Positions 7,030 through 16,234 of a stretch of DNA of 23,979 nt are shown here, piece after piece. The first letter of the stretch is position 1; each line of letters opens with the position of its first letter. The position numbers and the translations under genes are program-made. Below the pieces are notes generated by a model. It made no database searches. It saw only the letters and a list, made by a program, of their open reading frames with translations, and was not told the DNA's origin. The DNA comes from an uncultured Bacteroides sp. (GTDB taxonomy: Bacteria > Bacteroidota > Bacteroidia > Bacteroidales > Bacteroidaceae). The stretch spans positions 1 through 23,979 of the forward strand of contig NZ_CAJULN010000040.1 of the NCBI RefSeq assembly GCF_910586915.1. The letters are read 5' to 3'.

Positions 7030-7037
7030 CAAAAATA
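7030..7037 (-). promoter_or_regulatory. -7 promoter box of the FKBP gene
   Basis: The minus strand reads TATTTTTG, matching TAnnTTTG, 26 bp before the ATG at 7003. No convincing -33 element is visible. The box is 33 bp from the opposite-strand box at 7071-7078, so the two polymerase footprints would overlap. Confidence 0.45.
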
Positions 7038-7070
7038 AACAGAATCGGGAACAATCTAACACAAAAATCG

Positions 7071-7078
7071 TACCTTTG
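7071..7078 (+). promoter_or_regulatory. -7 promoter box of the macroglobulin-pbpC operon
   Basis: TACCTTTG is a consensus TAnnTTTG, 28 bp before the ATG at 7107. The expected -33 position has no TTTG, suggesting a weak or activator-dependent promoter. Confidence 0.55.
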
Positions 7079-7106
7079 TTAAATTGAATCATAAAACTTC
7101 TTTGTT

Positions 7107-10100
7107 ATGAGGCCAATAAAGACAATATGTAGTCTGAATGTTACCGGACTATTCTTACTTGTAGTAATACTGCTTGCGGGAGTCACTTCGTGCAAGCATA
7201 CACAAAAAGACATCACCCCTTCCGCCGACTATGCCCCGTATGTAAACGCCTACACCGGCGGAGTAATCTCACAAAACTCTGCCATACGCATCGAACTGAC
7301 CCATGACCAACCAATGGTAGATATCAACAACGAACTGAAAGACAACCCGTTCAGTTTCTCGCCATCTTTAAAAGGAAAAGCTTATTGGGTGAGCAACAAT
7401 ACCATCGAATTTATGCCCGAAGAAGGCACACTGAAACCGGGTACTCTCTACGAAGGCACTTTCCGGCTCAGTGATTTCGTTGAAGTGGAAAAGAAACTGA
7501 AAGAGTTCCACTTCTCGTTCCGCGTACAAGAACGCAATTTCACCCTCCAACTGGAATCGCTGCCGATTACCGCCACCCATCCCGACGAAATAAACATCCG
7601 GGGAGAGATACGATTCAACGACATCGTGAAAAAAGAGGAAGTGGAAAAGATGCTGACTGCCAGCGACGGCAAGAAAAAACATCTGGTAGAAATCATCGCC
7701 ACCGATGCTGCCACCCGCTACCAATTCAACATCAGCCGAGTACCAAGAGCAACAGAAGACTACCCACTGACCATAACAGCCAATGGCAACCCGGCAGGCA
7801 TCAACCGTAAACAGAGCAAAGAAGTACTGATACCGGCAAAAGACATCTTCCGCTTCCTCTCTGCCGAACGCATCGAACAACCCGAAAACGGAATAGAAAT
7901 AGTATTCTCCGCCCCCCTGTCCACCACGCAGGACTTGAAAGGATTGATTGAAATTCCGGAAATCCCCTCATCCGTACTCCAAATCAGCGAGAACAAGGTA
8001 TTCATCTACTTTGAAGCAAACAAACTGAATAAACTGACGCTGAATATCCATCCAGGTATCAAAGACCATCAAGGCAAGACGTTGGATACACCCCACACCC
8101 TCTCGTTCAGCGAAGTAAACCTGAAACCACAAGTGGAAATGTCTACTTCCTCTGCCATCCTGCCCGATTCGAAAAGTTTGATTATCCCTTTCAGGGCGGT
8201 CAACCTGTATGCAGTGGATTTAAGCGTCATCCGCATATTCGAAAACAATGTACTGATGTTCATGCAGACCAATTCGCTCGCTTCTGCCAACGAGTTGCGC
8301 CGTTCGGGACGATTTGTGTATAAGAAAACCCTGTGGCTTGCCAAAGACGCCTCCAAAGACATACACCACTGGGAGAATTACTCCATCGACCTTGCCGGAC
8401 TCATCCGCCAGGAACCGGGCGCCATCTATCGCGTTGTGCTTTCATTCCGCCAGGAATACTCCGCTTACCCATGCGGAGGAAACGACAGCCGGGAGATGCA
8501 GTTTGCCGATAACCCATCCGATGCGCTGACCAAAGTGAGCGGCAGTGTCCTGTCTGAAGAAGAACAGGCCTCCTGGGACATTCCCGAAACTTATTATTAC
8601 TACAACGGCAATTCCATAGACTGGAGCATCTACCGATGGGAAGAGCGCGACAATCCTTGCCATCCGTCCTATTACATGACTTCCGACCGGACAGCCGCCT
8701 GCAACGTCTATGCTTCCAACTTGGGAATGATTGTAAAACGTAACTCGCAAGACAACTTGTGGATTGCCGTAAACAACATCCTCGACACCAAGCCCGTAGG
8801 GAAAGCACAAGTGACAGTCTATAATTTCCAGCTACAACCCGTGGGCAAAGGGGAGACCAATGAAGAAGGCTTCGCCGAAATCGCTCCGAAGGGCGTACCT
8901 TTCATCGTGGTGGCAGAATCGGACAAGCAGAAATCCTATGTACGTGTGGCCGATGGCGAAGAACAGTCCGTCAGCCGGTTCGACGTGGAAGGAAAAGATA
9001 TTCAGAAAGGATTGAAAGGATTCGTCTACGGCGAAAGAGGAGTATGGCGTCCGGGCGACACGCTGCACGTCTCCTTTATTTTAGAAGACAAAGAAAAGCG
9101 GATACCCGACAAGCATCCCGTAGCACTGGAGATTTACAATCCGAAAGGACAGTTCTATACTAAAATGATATCCACGCAGGGTATGAACGGATTCTATACG
9201 TTCGCCGTCCCCACTCCTGCCGACGCCCCGACCGGACGTTGGAATGTATACGTCAAAGTGGGCGGCACGTCTTTCCACAAAGGACTGCGCATCGAAACCA
9301 TCAAGCCCAACCGACTGAAAATAAATCTTGCCTTACCGAAACTGATAGAAGCAACGGACAACAACCTCCAAATCCCGCTCACCTCAGCATGGCTGACAGG
9401 GGCAACGGCGTCGGGACTGAAAGCCAAAGTGGAGATGTCCCTATCCAGAGTAAACACGCAATTTGCAAATTACGAAGCATACATCTTCAACAATCCCGCC
9501 ACGGACTTCAGCACCATCCGGACAAATGCATTCGACGGCACACTCGATTCCGACGGGAAAGCAAACGTCACCCTCAAAGTACCGGCAGCCGCCAACGCTC
9601 CGGGAATGCTGAACGCTACCTTCACCACCCGCGTGTTTGAACCGGGCGGAGACGCGAGCATCTACGCGCAAAGCGTCCCCTTCTCGCCATTCGCATCCTA
9701 CGTCGGCATCAATCTCAACCAGCCGAAAGGCAAATACATCGAGACAGACAAAGAGCACCTGTTCAACATCGTAACCCTCGACGCAAAAGGACGGCACATC
9801 AACTCCCACAACTTAGAATACAAGATATACCGCATCGGCTGGAGCTGGTGGTGGGAACAGGGCAACGAGTCTCTCGGTACATACATCAACAGTACATCCA
9901 TCACCCCCGTTGCCAGTGGGAACTTGCAAACTAAAAACGGAAGAACAACCCTTGCGTTCCGCATCAATTACCCTGATTGGGGACGTTACCTGGTGTACGT
10001 CAAAGACAAAGAAAGCGGACACGCCACGGGAGGAACCGTCTACGTAGACTGGCCCGAATGGCGCGGACGTTCCAACAAAACCGACCCGAGCGGTGCCAAG

Positions 10101-12734
10101 ATGCTTGCCTTCTCGCTGGACAAGGATACTTACGAGATAGACGAAACGGCTACTGCCATCATTCCCGCCGCAGCAGGCGGACGTGCATTGGTATCCATCG
10201 AGAACGGCTCGTCCGTATTGAAACAGGAGTGGATAGAAATCTCCGACAACAGAGACACGAAATACTCCTTCAAGGTGACGCCAGAAATGGCTCCGAACGT
10301 ATATCTGCACATCAGCCTGCTACAACCTCACGCACAGACGGTCAACGACCTGCCCATCCGTATGTATGGCGTCGTTCCGGTGTTTGTCACCAACAGCCAG
10401 ACAGTGCTGCAACCGCAAATACAGATGCCGGAAGTGTTGCGCCCGGAAACCGACTTCAACGTCACCGTAAGCGAAAAGAGCGGCAAGCCGATGACCTATA
10501 CGTTAGCCATCGTAGACAATGGTTTGCTCGACCTCACCAATTTCAAGACCCCCGACCCGTGGAACGACTTCTACGCACGCGAAGCACTCGGTATCCGGAC
10601 ATGGGATATGTACGACCATGTATTGGGAGCTTCCGTCGGCAGTTACAGTCCGCTCTTCAGCACGGGCGGCGACGCTACTTTGAAGCCTGCCGACGCAAAA
10701 GCGAACCGTTTCAAACCGGTAGTCAGGTTTGTAGGCCCCTTCCGGTTGGGAAAAGGAAAGAAGCAGACGCATACGCTGAAACTTCCGATGTATGTCGGCT
10801 CCGTGCGGGCAATGGTAGTAGCTGGCCAGGAGGGTGCTTACGGCAACGCGGAAAAGACGGCGTTCGTACGTACCCCGCTCATGCTCCTTTCCACCCTGCC
10901 GCGTGTGCTCAGTGTGCAGGAAGAAATCAGCGTGCCGGTCAACATCTTCGCAATGGAGAACCAAGTGAAGAACGTAACCGTATCCCTTCAAGTATCGGGT
11001 GCAGATATACAGATTGCAGGGACCGACAGACAGACACTCACTTTCAGTCAGCCGGGCGACCAGCTCACCTTCTTCACGCTTAAAACCGGCAACAAGACCG
11101 GAAAAGCAACCATCCGCCTGACAGCAAGCGGCGGCGGGCAGCAGACGAAAGAGACCATCGAGATAGAGGTGCGCAACCCGAATCCCGTAGTGACCCTGCG
11201 CAACAGCCAATGGATAGAACCCGGACAAAGCGGCAAACTCTCTTACCAACTGAGTTCCTCGTCTGCCAACGACGAGGTGAAGTTGGAAGTGTCGCGCATT
11301 CCTTCGGTAGATATCAGCCGACGGTTCGACTTCCTGTACAACTACCGGCACCACTGCACGGAGCAGCTCGCCTCCAAAGCACTTCCGCTCCTCTTCGTCG
11401 CCCAATTCAAGGCGGTGGACGACACGGAGAGCGAAAAGATAAAGACAAACGTGCAGGAAGCCATACAGCAGATTTACGGCCGCCAGTTGGATAACGGCGG
11501 GTTTGCATACTGGCCGGGCAACGCCGTTGCCGACGAATGGATCAGTTCTTATGCCGGAATGTTTCTGACGCTGGCACAGGAAAAAGGCTACGCCGTCCAC
11601 CCAAGCGTGCAGAACAAATGGAAACGCTTCCAACGTGCCGCCGCGCAGAACTGGCGGATGCCGCAAGACGCAAGCGGCTGGCAGCAATGGCAGTCCGAAC
11701 TGCAACAGGCGTTCAGGCTCTATACGCTTGCCCTTGCGGGAGTGCCCGAATATGGCGCCATGAACCGGATGAAGGAACAGGCCGGACTCTCCGTACAAGC
11801 CCAATGGAGACTGGCGGCAACGTATGCGCTGACCGGCAAGATGAAGCCTGCCGAAGAATTAGTTTACAATGCAGACACATCGGTAAGCCCCTACTCTTCC
11901 ATGAACGGTATTTACGGCTCGTCCGACAGAGACGAGGCAATGATTCTCGAAACACTGATACTGATGAAGCGCGAACGCGACGCCCTGCTGCAAGCAAAGA
12001 AAGTCTCCAGAAACCTCTCGCAAGAAGAATGGTTCGGCACACAGTCCACCGCCTTTGCCCTTTTGGCAATGGGACGCCTGGCAGAGAAAACATCGGGAAC
12101 GTTGGATTTCACCTGGACGTGGAACGACCGGGCGCAACCTGCCGTCCAATCGGCAAAAGCCATATTTGAAAAGAGTCTTGCCACCACTCCGAAGGCGGGA
12201 AGCATCTCTATCGGCAACCGGGGAAAGGGAGCACTCTGCGCAGACCTTATCACCCGCACACAGTTGTTGAACGACACCTTGCCGGCTATCAACGACAACC
12301 TCCGCATGGACATAAGGTATGCCAGCCTGAACGGTACGCCGCTCTCCGTCGACGAAGTGATGCAGGGAACCGACTTTATTACCGTTGTCAGCATTACCAA
12401 CACAAGCGGTACTTCCGACTATACCAACCTGGCACTGACGCACATCATCCCCTCCGGCTGGGAGATATACAACGAAAGAGTGAATGCCTCCGAATCGGAA
12501 AACGCACCCAGCAGGTCGGGCAAGTCCGCCAGTCCGTACACCTATCAGGATATACGCGACGACAGGGTATTGACCTATTTCAATCTTCGCCGTGGCGAGA
12601 CGAAGAAATTCACCGTCAGACTACAGGCGACGTATGCAGGCAACTTCATCCTTCCGGCTGTTCAATGCGAAGCGATGTACGACGCCAACGTACAGGCACG
12701 GAGCAAGGCGGGAAGAACAACGGTGAGAAGGTAA
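7107..12734 (+). CDS. Bacterial alpha-2-macroglobulin lipoprotein
   Basis: The 1875-residue protein belongs to the bacterial alpha-2-macroglobulin family (YfhM type), which traps invading proteases in the periplasm. A lipobox VTSC places lipidated Cys at residue 29. An MG2-like A2M_N segment, VYGERGVWRPGDTLHVSFIL, lies near residue 640, and the A2M domain (FVGPFRLGKGKKQTHTLKLP and following) near 1205-1275. The thioester motif is CTEQ at 1417-1420, with Cys1417 and Gln1420 kept, so covalent trapping of a protease is plausible. After it follows the alpha-helical thioester-domain sequence (DNGGFAYWPGN, then repeated helices) and a C-terminal beta domain. It is somewhat longer than the E. coli protein (about 1650 residues). 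It is 21 bp upstream of pbpC, the conserved partner: PBP1C repairs peptidoglycan where a protease breach occurs. Known for the family; the local role is inferred. Confidence 0.95.
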   Translation: MRPIKTICSLNVTGLFLLVVILLAGVTSCKHTQKDITPSADYAPYVNAYTGGVISQNSAIRIELTHDQPMVDINNELKDNPFSFSPSLKGKAYWVSNNTIEFMPEEGTLKPGTLYEGTFRLSDFVEVEKKLKEFHFSFRVQERNFTLQLESLPITATHPDEINIRGEIRFNDIVKKEEVEKMLTASDGKKKHLVEIIATDAATRYQFNISRVPRATEDYPLTITANGNPAGINRKQSKEVLIPAKDIFRFLSAERIEQPENGIEIVFSAPLSTTQDLKGLIEIPEIPSSVLQISENKVFIYFEANKLNKLTLNIHPGIKDHQGKTLDTPHTLSFSEVNLKPQVEMSTSSAILPDSKSLIIPFRAVNLYAVDLSVIRIFENNVLMFMQTNSLASANELRRSGRFVYKKTLWLAKDASKDIHHWENYSIDLAGLIRQEPGAIYRVVLSFRQEYSAYPCGGNDSREMQFADNPSDALTKVSGSVLSEEEQASWDIPETYYYYNGNSIDWSIYRWEERDNPCHPSYYMTSDRTAACNVYASNLGMIVKRNSQDNLWIAVNNILDTKPVGKAQVTVYNFQLQPVGKGETNEEGFAEIAPKGVPFIVVAESDKQKSYVRVADGEEQSVSRFDVEGKDIQKGLKGFVYGERGVWRPGDTLHVSFILEDKEKRIPDKHPVALEIYNPKGQFYTKMISTQGMNGFYTFAVPTPADAPTGRWNVYVKVGGTSFHKGLRIETIKPNRLKINLALPKLIEATDNNLQIPLTSAWLTGATASGLKAKVEMSLSRVNTQFANYEAYIFNNPATDFSTIRTNAFDGTLDSDGKANVTLKVPAAANAPGMLNATFTTRVFEPGGDASIYAQSVPFSPFASYVGINLNQPKGKYIETDKEHLFNIVTLDAKGRHINSHNLEYKIYRIGWSWWWEQGNESLGTYINSTSITPVASGNLQTKNGRTTLAFRINYPDWGRYLVYVKDKESGHATGGTVYVDWPEWRGRSNKTDPSGAKMLAFSLDKDTYEIDETATAIIPAAAGGRALVSIENGSSVLKQEWIEISDNRDTKYSFKVTPEMAPNVYLHISLLQPHAQTVNDLPIRMYGVVPVFVTNSQTVLQPQIQMPEVLRPETDFNVTVSEKSGKPMTYTLAIVDNGLLDLTNFKTPDPWNDFYAREALGIRTWDMYDHVLGASVGSYSPLFSTGGDATLKPADAKANRFKPVVRFVGPFRLGKGKKQTHTLKLPMYVGSVRAMVVAGQEGAYGNAEKTAFVRTPLMLLSTLPRVLSVQEEISVPVNIFAMENQVKNVTVSLQVSGADIQIAGTDRQTLTFSQPGDQLTFFTLKTGNKTGKATIRLTASGGGQQTKETIEIEVRNPNPVVTLRNSQWIEPGQSGKLSYQLSSSSANDEVKLEVSRIPSVDISRRFDFLYNYRHHCTEQLASKALPLLFVAQFKAVDDTESEKIKTNVQEAIQQIYGRQLDNGGFAYWPGNAVADEWISSYAGMFLTLAQEKGYAVHPSVQNKWKRFQRAAAQNWRMPQDASGWQQWQSELQQAFRLYTLALAGVPEYGAMNRMKEQAGLSVQAQWRLAATYALTGKMKPAEELVYNADTSVSPYSSMNGIYGSSDRDEAMILETLILMKRERDALLQAKKVSRNLSQEEWFGTQSTAFALLAMGRLAEKTSGTLDFTWTWNDRAQPAVQSAKAIFEKSLATTPKAGSISIGNRGKGALCADLITRTQLLNDTLPAINDNLRMDIRYASLNGTPLSVDEVMQGTDFITVVSITNTSGTSDYTNLALTHIIPSGWEIYNERVNASESENAPSRSGKSASPYTYQDIRDDRVLTYFNLRRGETKKFTVRLQATYAGNFILPAVQCEAMYDANVQARSKAGRTTVRR

Positions 12735-12755
12735 CCATTCTGTTGTGCTATTGCA

Positions 12756-15104
12756 ATGAATCCTATTTGCAGATTCTCCAGACGATTCTCTTTACGCAAA
12801 AGGGTGGTAGCGACAGCTACCGCTCTTTTGCTGATAGGATATATGTGCTGCCTTCCCCGGCAACTGTTTCGTGTTCCCTACTCCACGGTGGTGACGGACA
12901 GGAACGGAGAGCTGTTGGGCGCACGCATCTCTTCCGACGGGCAGTGGAGATTTCCGCCCCGAACGACCACACCCGAGAAAATCGGGCAATGTCTCATCGC
13001 TTTTGAAGACAGACACTTCCATCACCATTGGGGCGTCAATCCGCTATCTACCGCAAGAGCCCTCTGTCAGAACTTAAAACACAAACGCGTGGTAAGCGGC
13101 GGCAGCACGCTGACCATGCAGACCATCCGCCTCGCCCGCAACAAGCCGCGAACGTTCGGAGAGAAGGTCATCGAAATGATTTGGGCTACCCGGCTGGAGT
13201 TCCGGGCTTCCAAAGAAGAAATCCTATCCATGTATATATCCCATGCGCCTTTCGGCGGCAACGTAGTGGGACTGGACGCAGCAGCCTGGCGATATTTCGG
13301 CCATTCGGCCGAAGAGCTGTCGTGGGCAGAGTCGGCCGTGCTCGCCGTACTGCCGAATGCTCCTGCCATGATTCATCTGTCCAAAGGGCGGCAAGCACTG
13401 CTTGCCAAGAGAAACCGCCTGCTGAAACAACTCCTCGAAAGGAAGACCATCGATTTGTCGACCTACGAACTTGCCGTCAGCGAACCGTTGCCGGACGAGC
13501 CGCATCCGCTTCCGCAGACAGCTTCCCATTTGGTCAGCCGTTTCTACAAAGAGCGAAACGGACAGCACACCCGTTCCACCGTCGACCAGGGAATGCAGAC
13601 ACACATCGAAGAGGTGGCAGAACGGTGGAGCAATGAGTTCAACCGGAGCGACATACGCAACCTGGCCGTTTTAGTGATTGACATACGGAGCAATCAGGTA
13701 ATGGCTTATTGCGGAAACGTACATTTCGGCGGGCAGCAGAGCGGTAGCCAAGTCGATGTGATTCAAGCTCCGCGAAGCACGGGAAGCATAATAAAGCCTT
13801 TTCTCTATTATGCCATGTTGGAGGAGGGTTCTCTGCTGCCCGATATGCTACTGCCGGACATACCGGTCAATATAAACGGCTTTACTCCCCAAAATTTCAA
13901 TCGGCAATACGAAGGAGCCGTTCCGGCTTCGGAAGCACTTGCCCGTTCGCTGAACATCCCTGCGGTGACGATGCTGCAAAGATACGGCGTTCCCAAGTTT
14001 CACCGCTTTCTCCGGCAAACCGGATTCAAGACCGTCACCCGTCCTTCGTCCCATTACGGATTGTCACTGATTCTCGGAGGAGCGGAAGCTACCTTATGGG
14101 ACGTGACCAACGCCTACGCCCAAATGGCACGGGCACTCCTCCCCGACCTGCCTTCGAGCCGCCTCAACGAGCAGGAAGCCCGGATGGCAGAAGCGGAGCA
14201 CGAAACGAAAGAAAAGGAGACCTCCCCGCCTGCCTACGCTTGGGACAAGGGAGCTGCATGGCAAACACTCCATGCGCTGAAGGAGGTGAACCGCCCCGAA
14301 GAAATCGACTGGAAATCCATCCCCTCCATGCAGACCGTCGCTTGGAAAACAGGAACGAGCTACGGATTCCGCGACGCTTGGGCAGTGGGTGTCACTCCCC
14401 GTTACGCGGTCGGCGTATGGGTGGGGAATGCAACCGGCGAGGGAAAGCCCGGACTGGTCGGCGCACAGACGGCAGGCCCCGTACTATTCGACATCTTCAA
14501 TTACCTGCCCGCCTCTGCCTGGTTTGAACGGCCGACGGGTGTTTTCGTAGAGACCGAAGTGTGCCGCCAGTCGGGACATCTGAAGGGACGCTTCTGCGAG
14601 GAAACGGACAGCGTCCTTATCCTGCCTGCCGGACTGCACACCGACGCTTGCCCGTATCATCACCTTATCACCCTGTCGGCCGACGAACGGCACCGTGTCT
14701 ATGAGAACTGCGCCAACACGGAACCGACTTTCCAGAAGCCGTGGTTCACCCTCCCGCCCGTATGGGAATGGTACTACAAGCAGCATCATCCGGAATATAC
14801 CCCTCTCCCGCCCTTCAAGGCGGGTTGCGGGGAAGACGCTTTCCAACCCATGCAATTCATCTATCCCTCCGCCAACGCCCGCATCCGGCTGACGAAGCAA
14901 TTGGACGGCAGCAAGGGATTCCTAACCGTCGAATTGGCACATACCGCCCCTCATGCAACCGTATTCTGGCATCTCGACGACACCTATCTGACGCAAACGG
15001 AGGATTTCCACAAGATTTCCCTGCAACCCGCTCCCGGCCGACATCACTTGACGGCAGTAGACAGAGAAGGCAATACGGTCTCCACGACTTTCTTCATTGA
15101 ATAG
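12756..15104 (+). CDS. pbpC: Penicillin-binding protein 1C
   Basis: This 782-residue bifunctional peptidoglycan synthase has an N-terminal membrane anchor at about residues 16-33. The GT51 glycosyltransferase domain carries EDRHFHHHWGVNPLS (catalytic Glu84) and GGSTLTMQ. The transpeptidase domain has the three penicillin-binding motifs: SIIK (Ser344, Lys347), SLN (398-400) and KTGT (531-534). About 695-782 form the BiPBP_C domain typical of PBP1C (FIYPSANARIRL onwards). All catalytic residues seen are intact. It acts in the periplasm on lipid II and glycan strands. The gene lies 21 bp after the alpha-2-macroglobulin gene with no terminator between, the same pairing as in E. coli and many Gram-negatives. 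An insertion rich in Glu and Lys (about 470-490) precedes KTGT. The gene ends about 60 bp before the palindrome array. Confidence 0.95.
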   Translation: MNPICRFSRRFSLRKRVVATATALLLIGYMCCLPRQLFRVPYSTVVTDRNGELLGARISSDGQWRFPPRTTTPEKIGQCLIAFEDRHFHHHWGVNPLSTARALCQNLKHKRVVSGGSTLTMQTIRLARNKPRTFGEKVIEMIWATRLEFRASKEEILSMYISHAPFGGNVVGLDAAAWRYFGHSAEELSWAESAVLAVLPNAPAMIHLSKGRQALLAKRNRLLKQLLERKTIDLSTYELAVSEPLPDEPHPLPQTASHLVSRFYKERNGQHTRSTVDQGMQTHIEEVAERWSNEFNRSDIRNLAVLVIDIRSNQVMAYCGNVHFGGQQSGSQVDVIQAPRSTGSIIKPFLYYAMLEEGSLLPDMLLPDIPVNINGFTPQNFNRQYEGAVPASEALARSLNIPAVTMLQRYGVPKFHRFLRQTGFKTVTRPSSHYGLSLILGGAEATLWDVTNAYAQMARALLPDLPSSRLNEQEARMAEAEHETKEKETSPPAYAWDKGAAWQTLHALKEVNRPEEIDWKSIPSMQTVAWKTGTSYGFRDAWAVGVTPRYAVGVWVGNATGEGKPGLVGAQTAGPVLFDIFNYLPASAWFERPTGVFVETEVCRQSGHLKGRFCEETDSVLILPAGLHTDACPYHHLITLSADERHRVYENCANTEPTFQKPWFTLPPVWEWYYKQHHPEYTPLPPFKAGCGEDAFQPMQFIYPSANARIRLTKQLDGSKGFLTVELAHTAPHATVFWHLDDTYLTQTEDFHKISLQPAPGRHHLTAVDREGNTVSTTFFIE

Positions 15105-15164
15105 CCATCCGCTACCGGTATCGTTGCAAAGGGATATGGTCTTCAAAAGCCGTCTTCATGGAGT

Positions 15165-15312
15165 TTCAATTTTGTTTCCTCTGCATGAAACTAAAGTTTC
15201 AACCCATATGAAACGACAGTTTCAATAGGAAGAAACGATAGTTCCAACCGCATGGAAACTAAAGTTTCAGTTAATTGAAACTCCCGTTTCAAGCAATGGG
15301 AACTTCCGTTTC
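15165..15312. repeat. Tandem GAAAC-N4-GTTTC palindrome array, 22-23 bp period
   Basis: Six 14-bp palindromes start at 15187, 15210, 15232, 15255, 15277 and 15299, steps of 23, 22, 23, 22 and 22 bp, about two helical turns. A degenerate seventh, keeping only its right half GTTTC (15174-15178), is in phase before them. The 5-bp arms are conserved while the 4-bp cores (TAAA, GACA, GATA, TAAA, TCCC, TTCC) and 8-9 bp spacers vary. Two units have one changed arm base: the third ends GTTCC and the sixth starts GGAAC. The array fills most of the 305-bp gap between the convergent ends of pbpC and the DUF1349 gene; no gene lies there. Similar GAAACT/AGTTTC runs occur elsewhere in Bacteroides intergenic regions as I remember, but I know no function for them. 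A protein-binding array, a REP-like element or a transcriptional roadblock are all possible. Confidence 0.8.
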
Positions 15313-15409
15313 ATATAGTGGTGATGAGGATATATACCGGATTTGGCTGATAAGTTCGCCCGTTATACTCGAATCAGTTTACGCAATGGCTTTCAAAACC
15401 TACAAGAGT

Positions 15410-16072
15410 TTACTCCTCCGCACTGTTTTTCTTCAACCACTGTACCCTGCGCAAATCAGGCAAATGCTTGATTGAGAAGTTCTCAAACTTGGCCTTGAAA
15501 CCGTCGCCATCGGGACAGGCTCCCATCATTCCAACCATGACAGGATGATTGTCTTGCAGCCAGGCATTGCGCATCATCGTATACTGTTTGTCGTCGAAAG
15601 AGTAGAAGATTTCTACTGCATCCAATCGGCGCACTGCCTTTATCCATACAAACGGTACGGGGTTCTCCAAAGGTATGATACTCCAGTCGCTCGTGTGATG
15701 GGTCACAACGGTGCTGAGGTTGTATTTACCATCCACAAATTCAATCCCTGCTTTGATATAATTCTCGTGGTCGATTCGCAACATCAGTCCCGACTGGTCG
15801 AAACGCGCCTTGTAGTCGCCGGATATTTTCACCTTGACTTCAAACTCCCCACCACGCAACGTATATAGAAACGGAGCATCATCCACGGTAAACCCGTAAT
15901 GGGATATGCGCCAGTAATCGGTTTGAGGAGTGACATTCATCGAAAGCGAGTTGTTCTTGATGTTCCATTGTTCCGGCTCATTGAACCACTGCATCTTTTC
16001 CAACGATTGCGCCATACAGGCAAAGGAAGCGGCACTCATCAGTGCGCTTAGCAATAACTTTTTCATTTTCAT
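15410..16072 (-). CDS. DUF1349-type exported ConA-like protein
   Basis: The 220-residue product begins with a signal peptide ending near SFACMAQ. The rest resembles DUF1349, a concanavalin A-like beta-sandwich related to the C-terminal domain of beta-xylosidases. Typical pieces are WRISHYGFTVDDAPFLY, EFEVKVKISGDYKARFDQSG, LMLRIDHENYIKAGIEF and MVGMMGACPDGDGFKAKFENF. The aromatic, acidic character suggests sugar or small-ligand binding; no catalytic residue can be assigned. It is divergent from the LuxR-type regulator, with which it shares a palindromic promoter region, and so could be that regulator's target. The leader is about 90 nt and includes a small hairpin, GTGCC/GGCAC (16110-16124). 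A start two codons later is equally possible. The gene converges on pbpC, with the palindrome array between them. Confidence 0.85.
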   Translation of the reverse strand: MKMKKLLLSALMSAASFACMAQSLEKMQWFNEPEQWNIKNNSLSMNVTPQTDYWRISHYGFTVDDAPFLYTLRGGEFEVKVKISGDYKARFDQSGLMLRIDHENYIKAGIEFVDGKYNLSTVVTHHTSDWSIIPLENPVPFVWIKAVRRLDAVEIFYSFDDKQYTMMRNAWLQDNHPVMVGMMGACPDGDGFKAKFENFSIKHLPDLRRVQWLKKNSAEE

Positions 16073-16162
16073 CCGTTTTTATGTGAATATTATATTTCGC
16101 GTATGGTATGTGCCTTGACGGCACTTTTCCTTTTCGCTTGCCGCAAATTACCGGTTCTTTTG

Positions 16163-16204
16163 TTTACCTTTGCAAAGGTAAAGCCTTGCCATATACTGTA
16201 CAAT
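16163..16204. promoter_or_regulatory. Divergent promoters inside a perfect 20-bp palindrome
   Basis: TTTACCTTTG (16163-16172) is followed directly by its exact reverse complement CAAAGGTAAA (16173-16182). Each half carries a consensus -7 box TACCTTTG: plus strand 16165-16172 facing the LuxR-type gene, minus strand 16173-16180 facing the DUF1349 gene. For the minus direction a -33-like ATTG lies at 16201-16204 with a 20-bp spacer. The plus direction has no good -33 element. Two polymerases could not occupy the site together. Confidence 0.6.
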
Positions 16205-16234
16205 GATTATAAATAACCATTTTATTGCTTACAG

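Noticed and set aside
9977..11083. Plus-strand reading frame of 368 codons, second frame of the macroglobulin gene
   Set aside because: Arg-, Gln- and His-rich composition typical of an out-of-frame reading; the macroglobulin frame is continuous and conserved across it.
10503..11804. Long minus-strand reading frame (433 codons) inside the macroglobulin gene
   Set aside because: It is fully antisense to the conserved macroglobulin coding sequence, has no signal, domain or promoter, and arises from the GC-rich third positions there.
12735..12755. Separate promoter for pbpC
   Set aside because: The 21-bp gap has no TAnnTTTG box and no terminator precedes it, so pbpC is best read as the second gene of the macroglobulin operon.
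15105..15409. Palindrome array as a CRISPR array
   Set aside because: The repeats are 14 bp and the spacers only 8-9 bp, with variable cores inside the repeat; no cas genes are present. It does not have CRISPR geometry.
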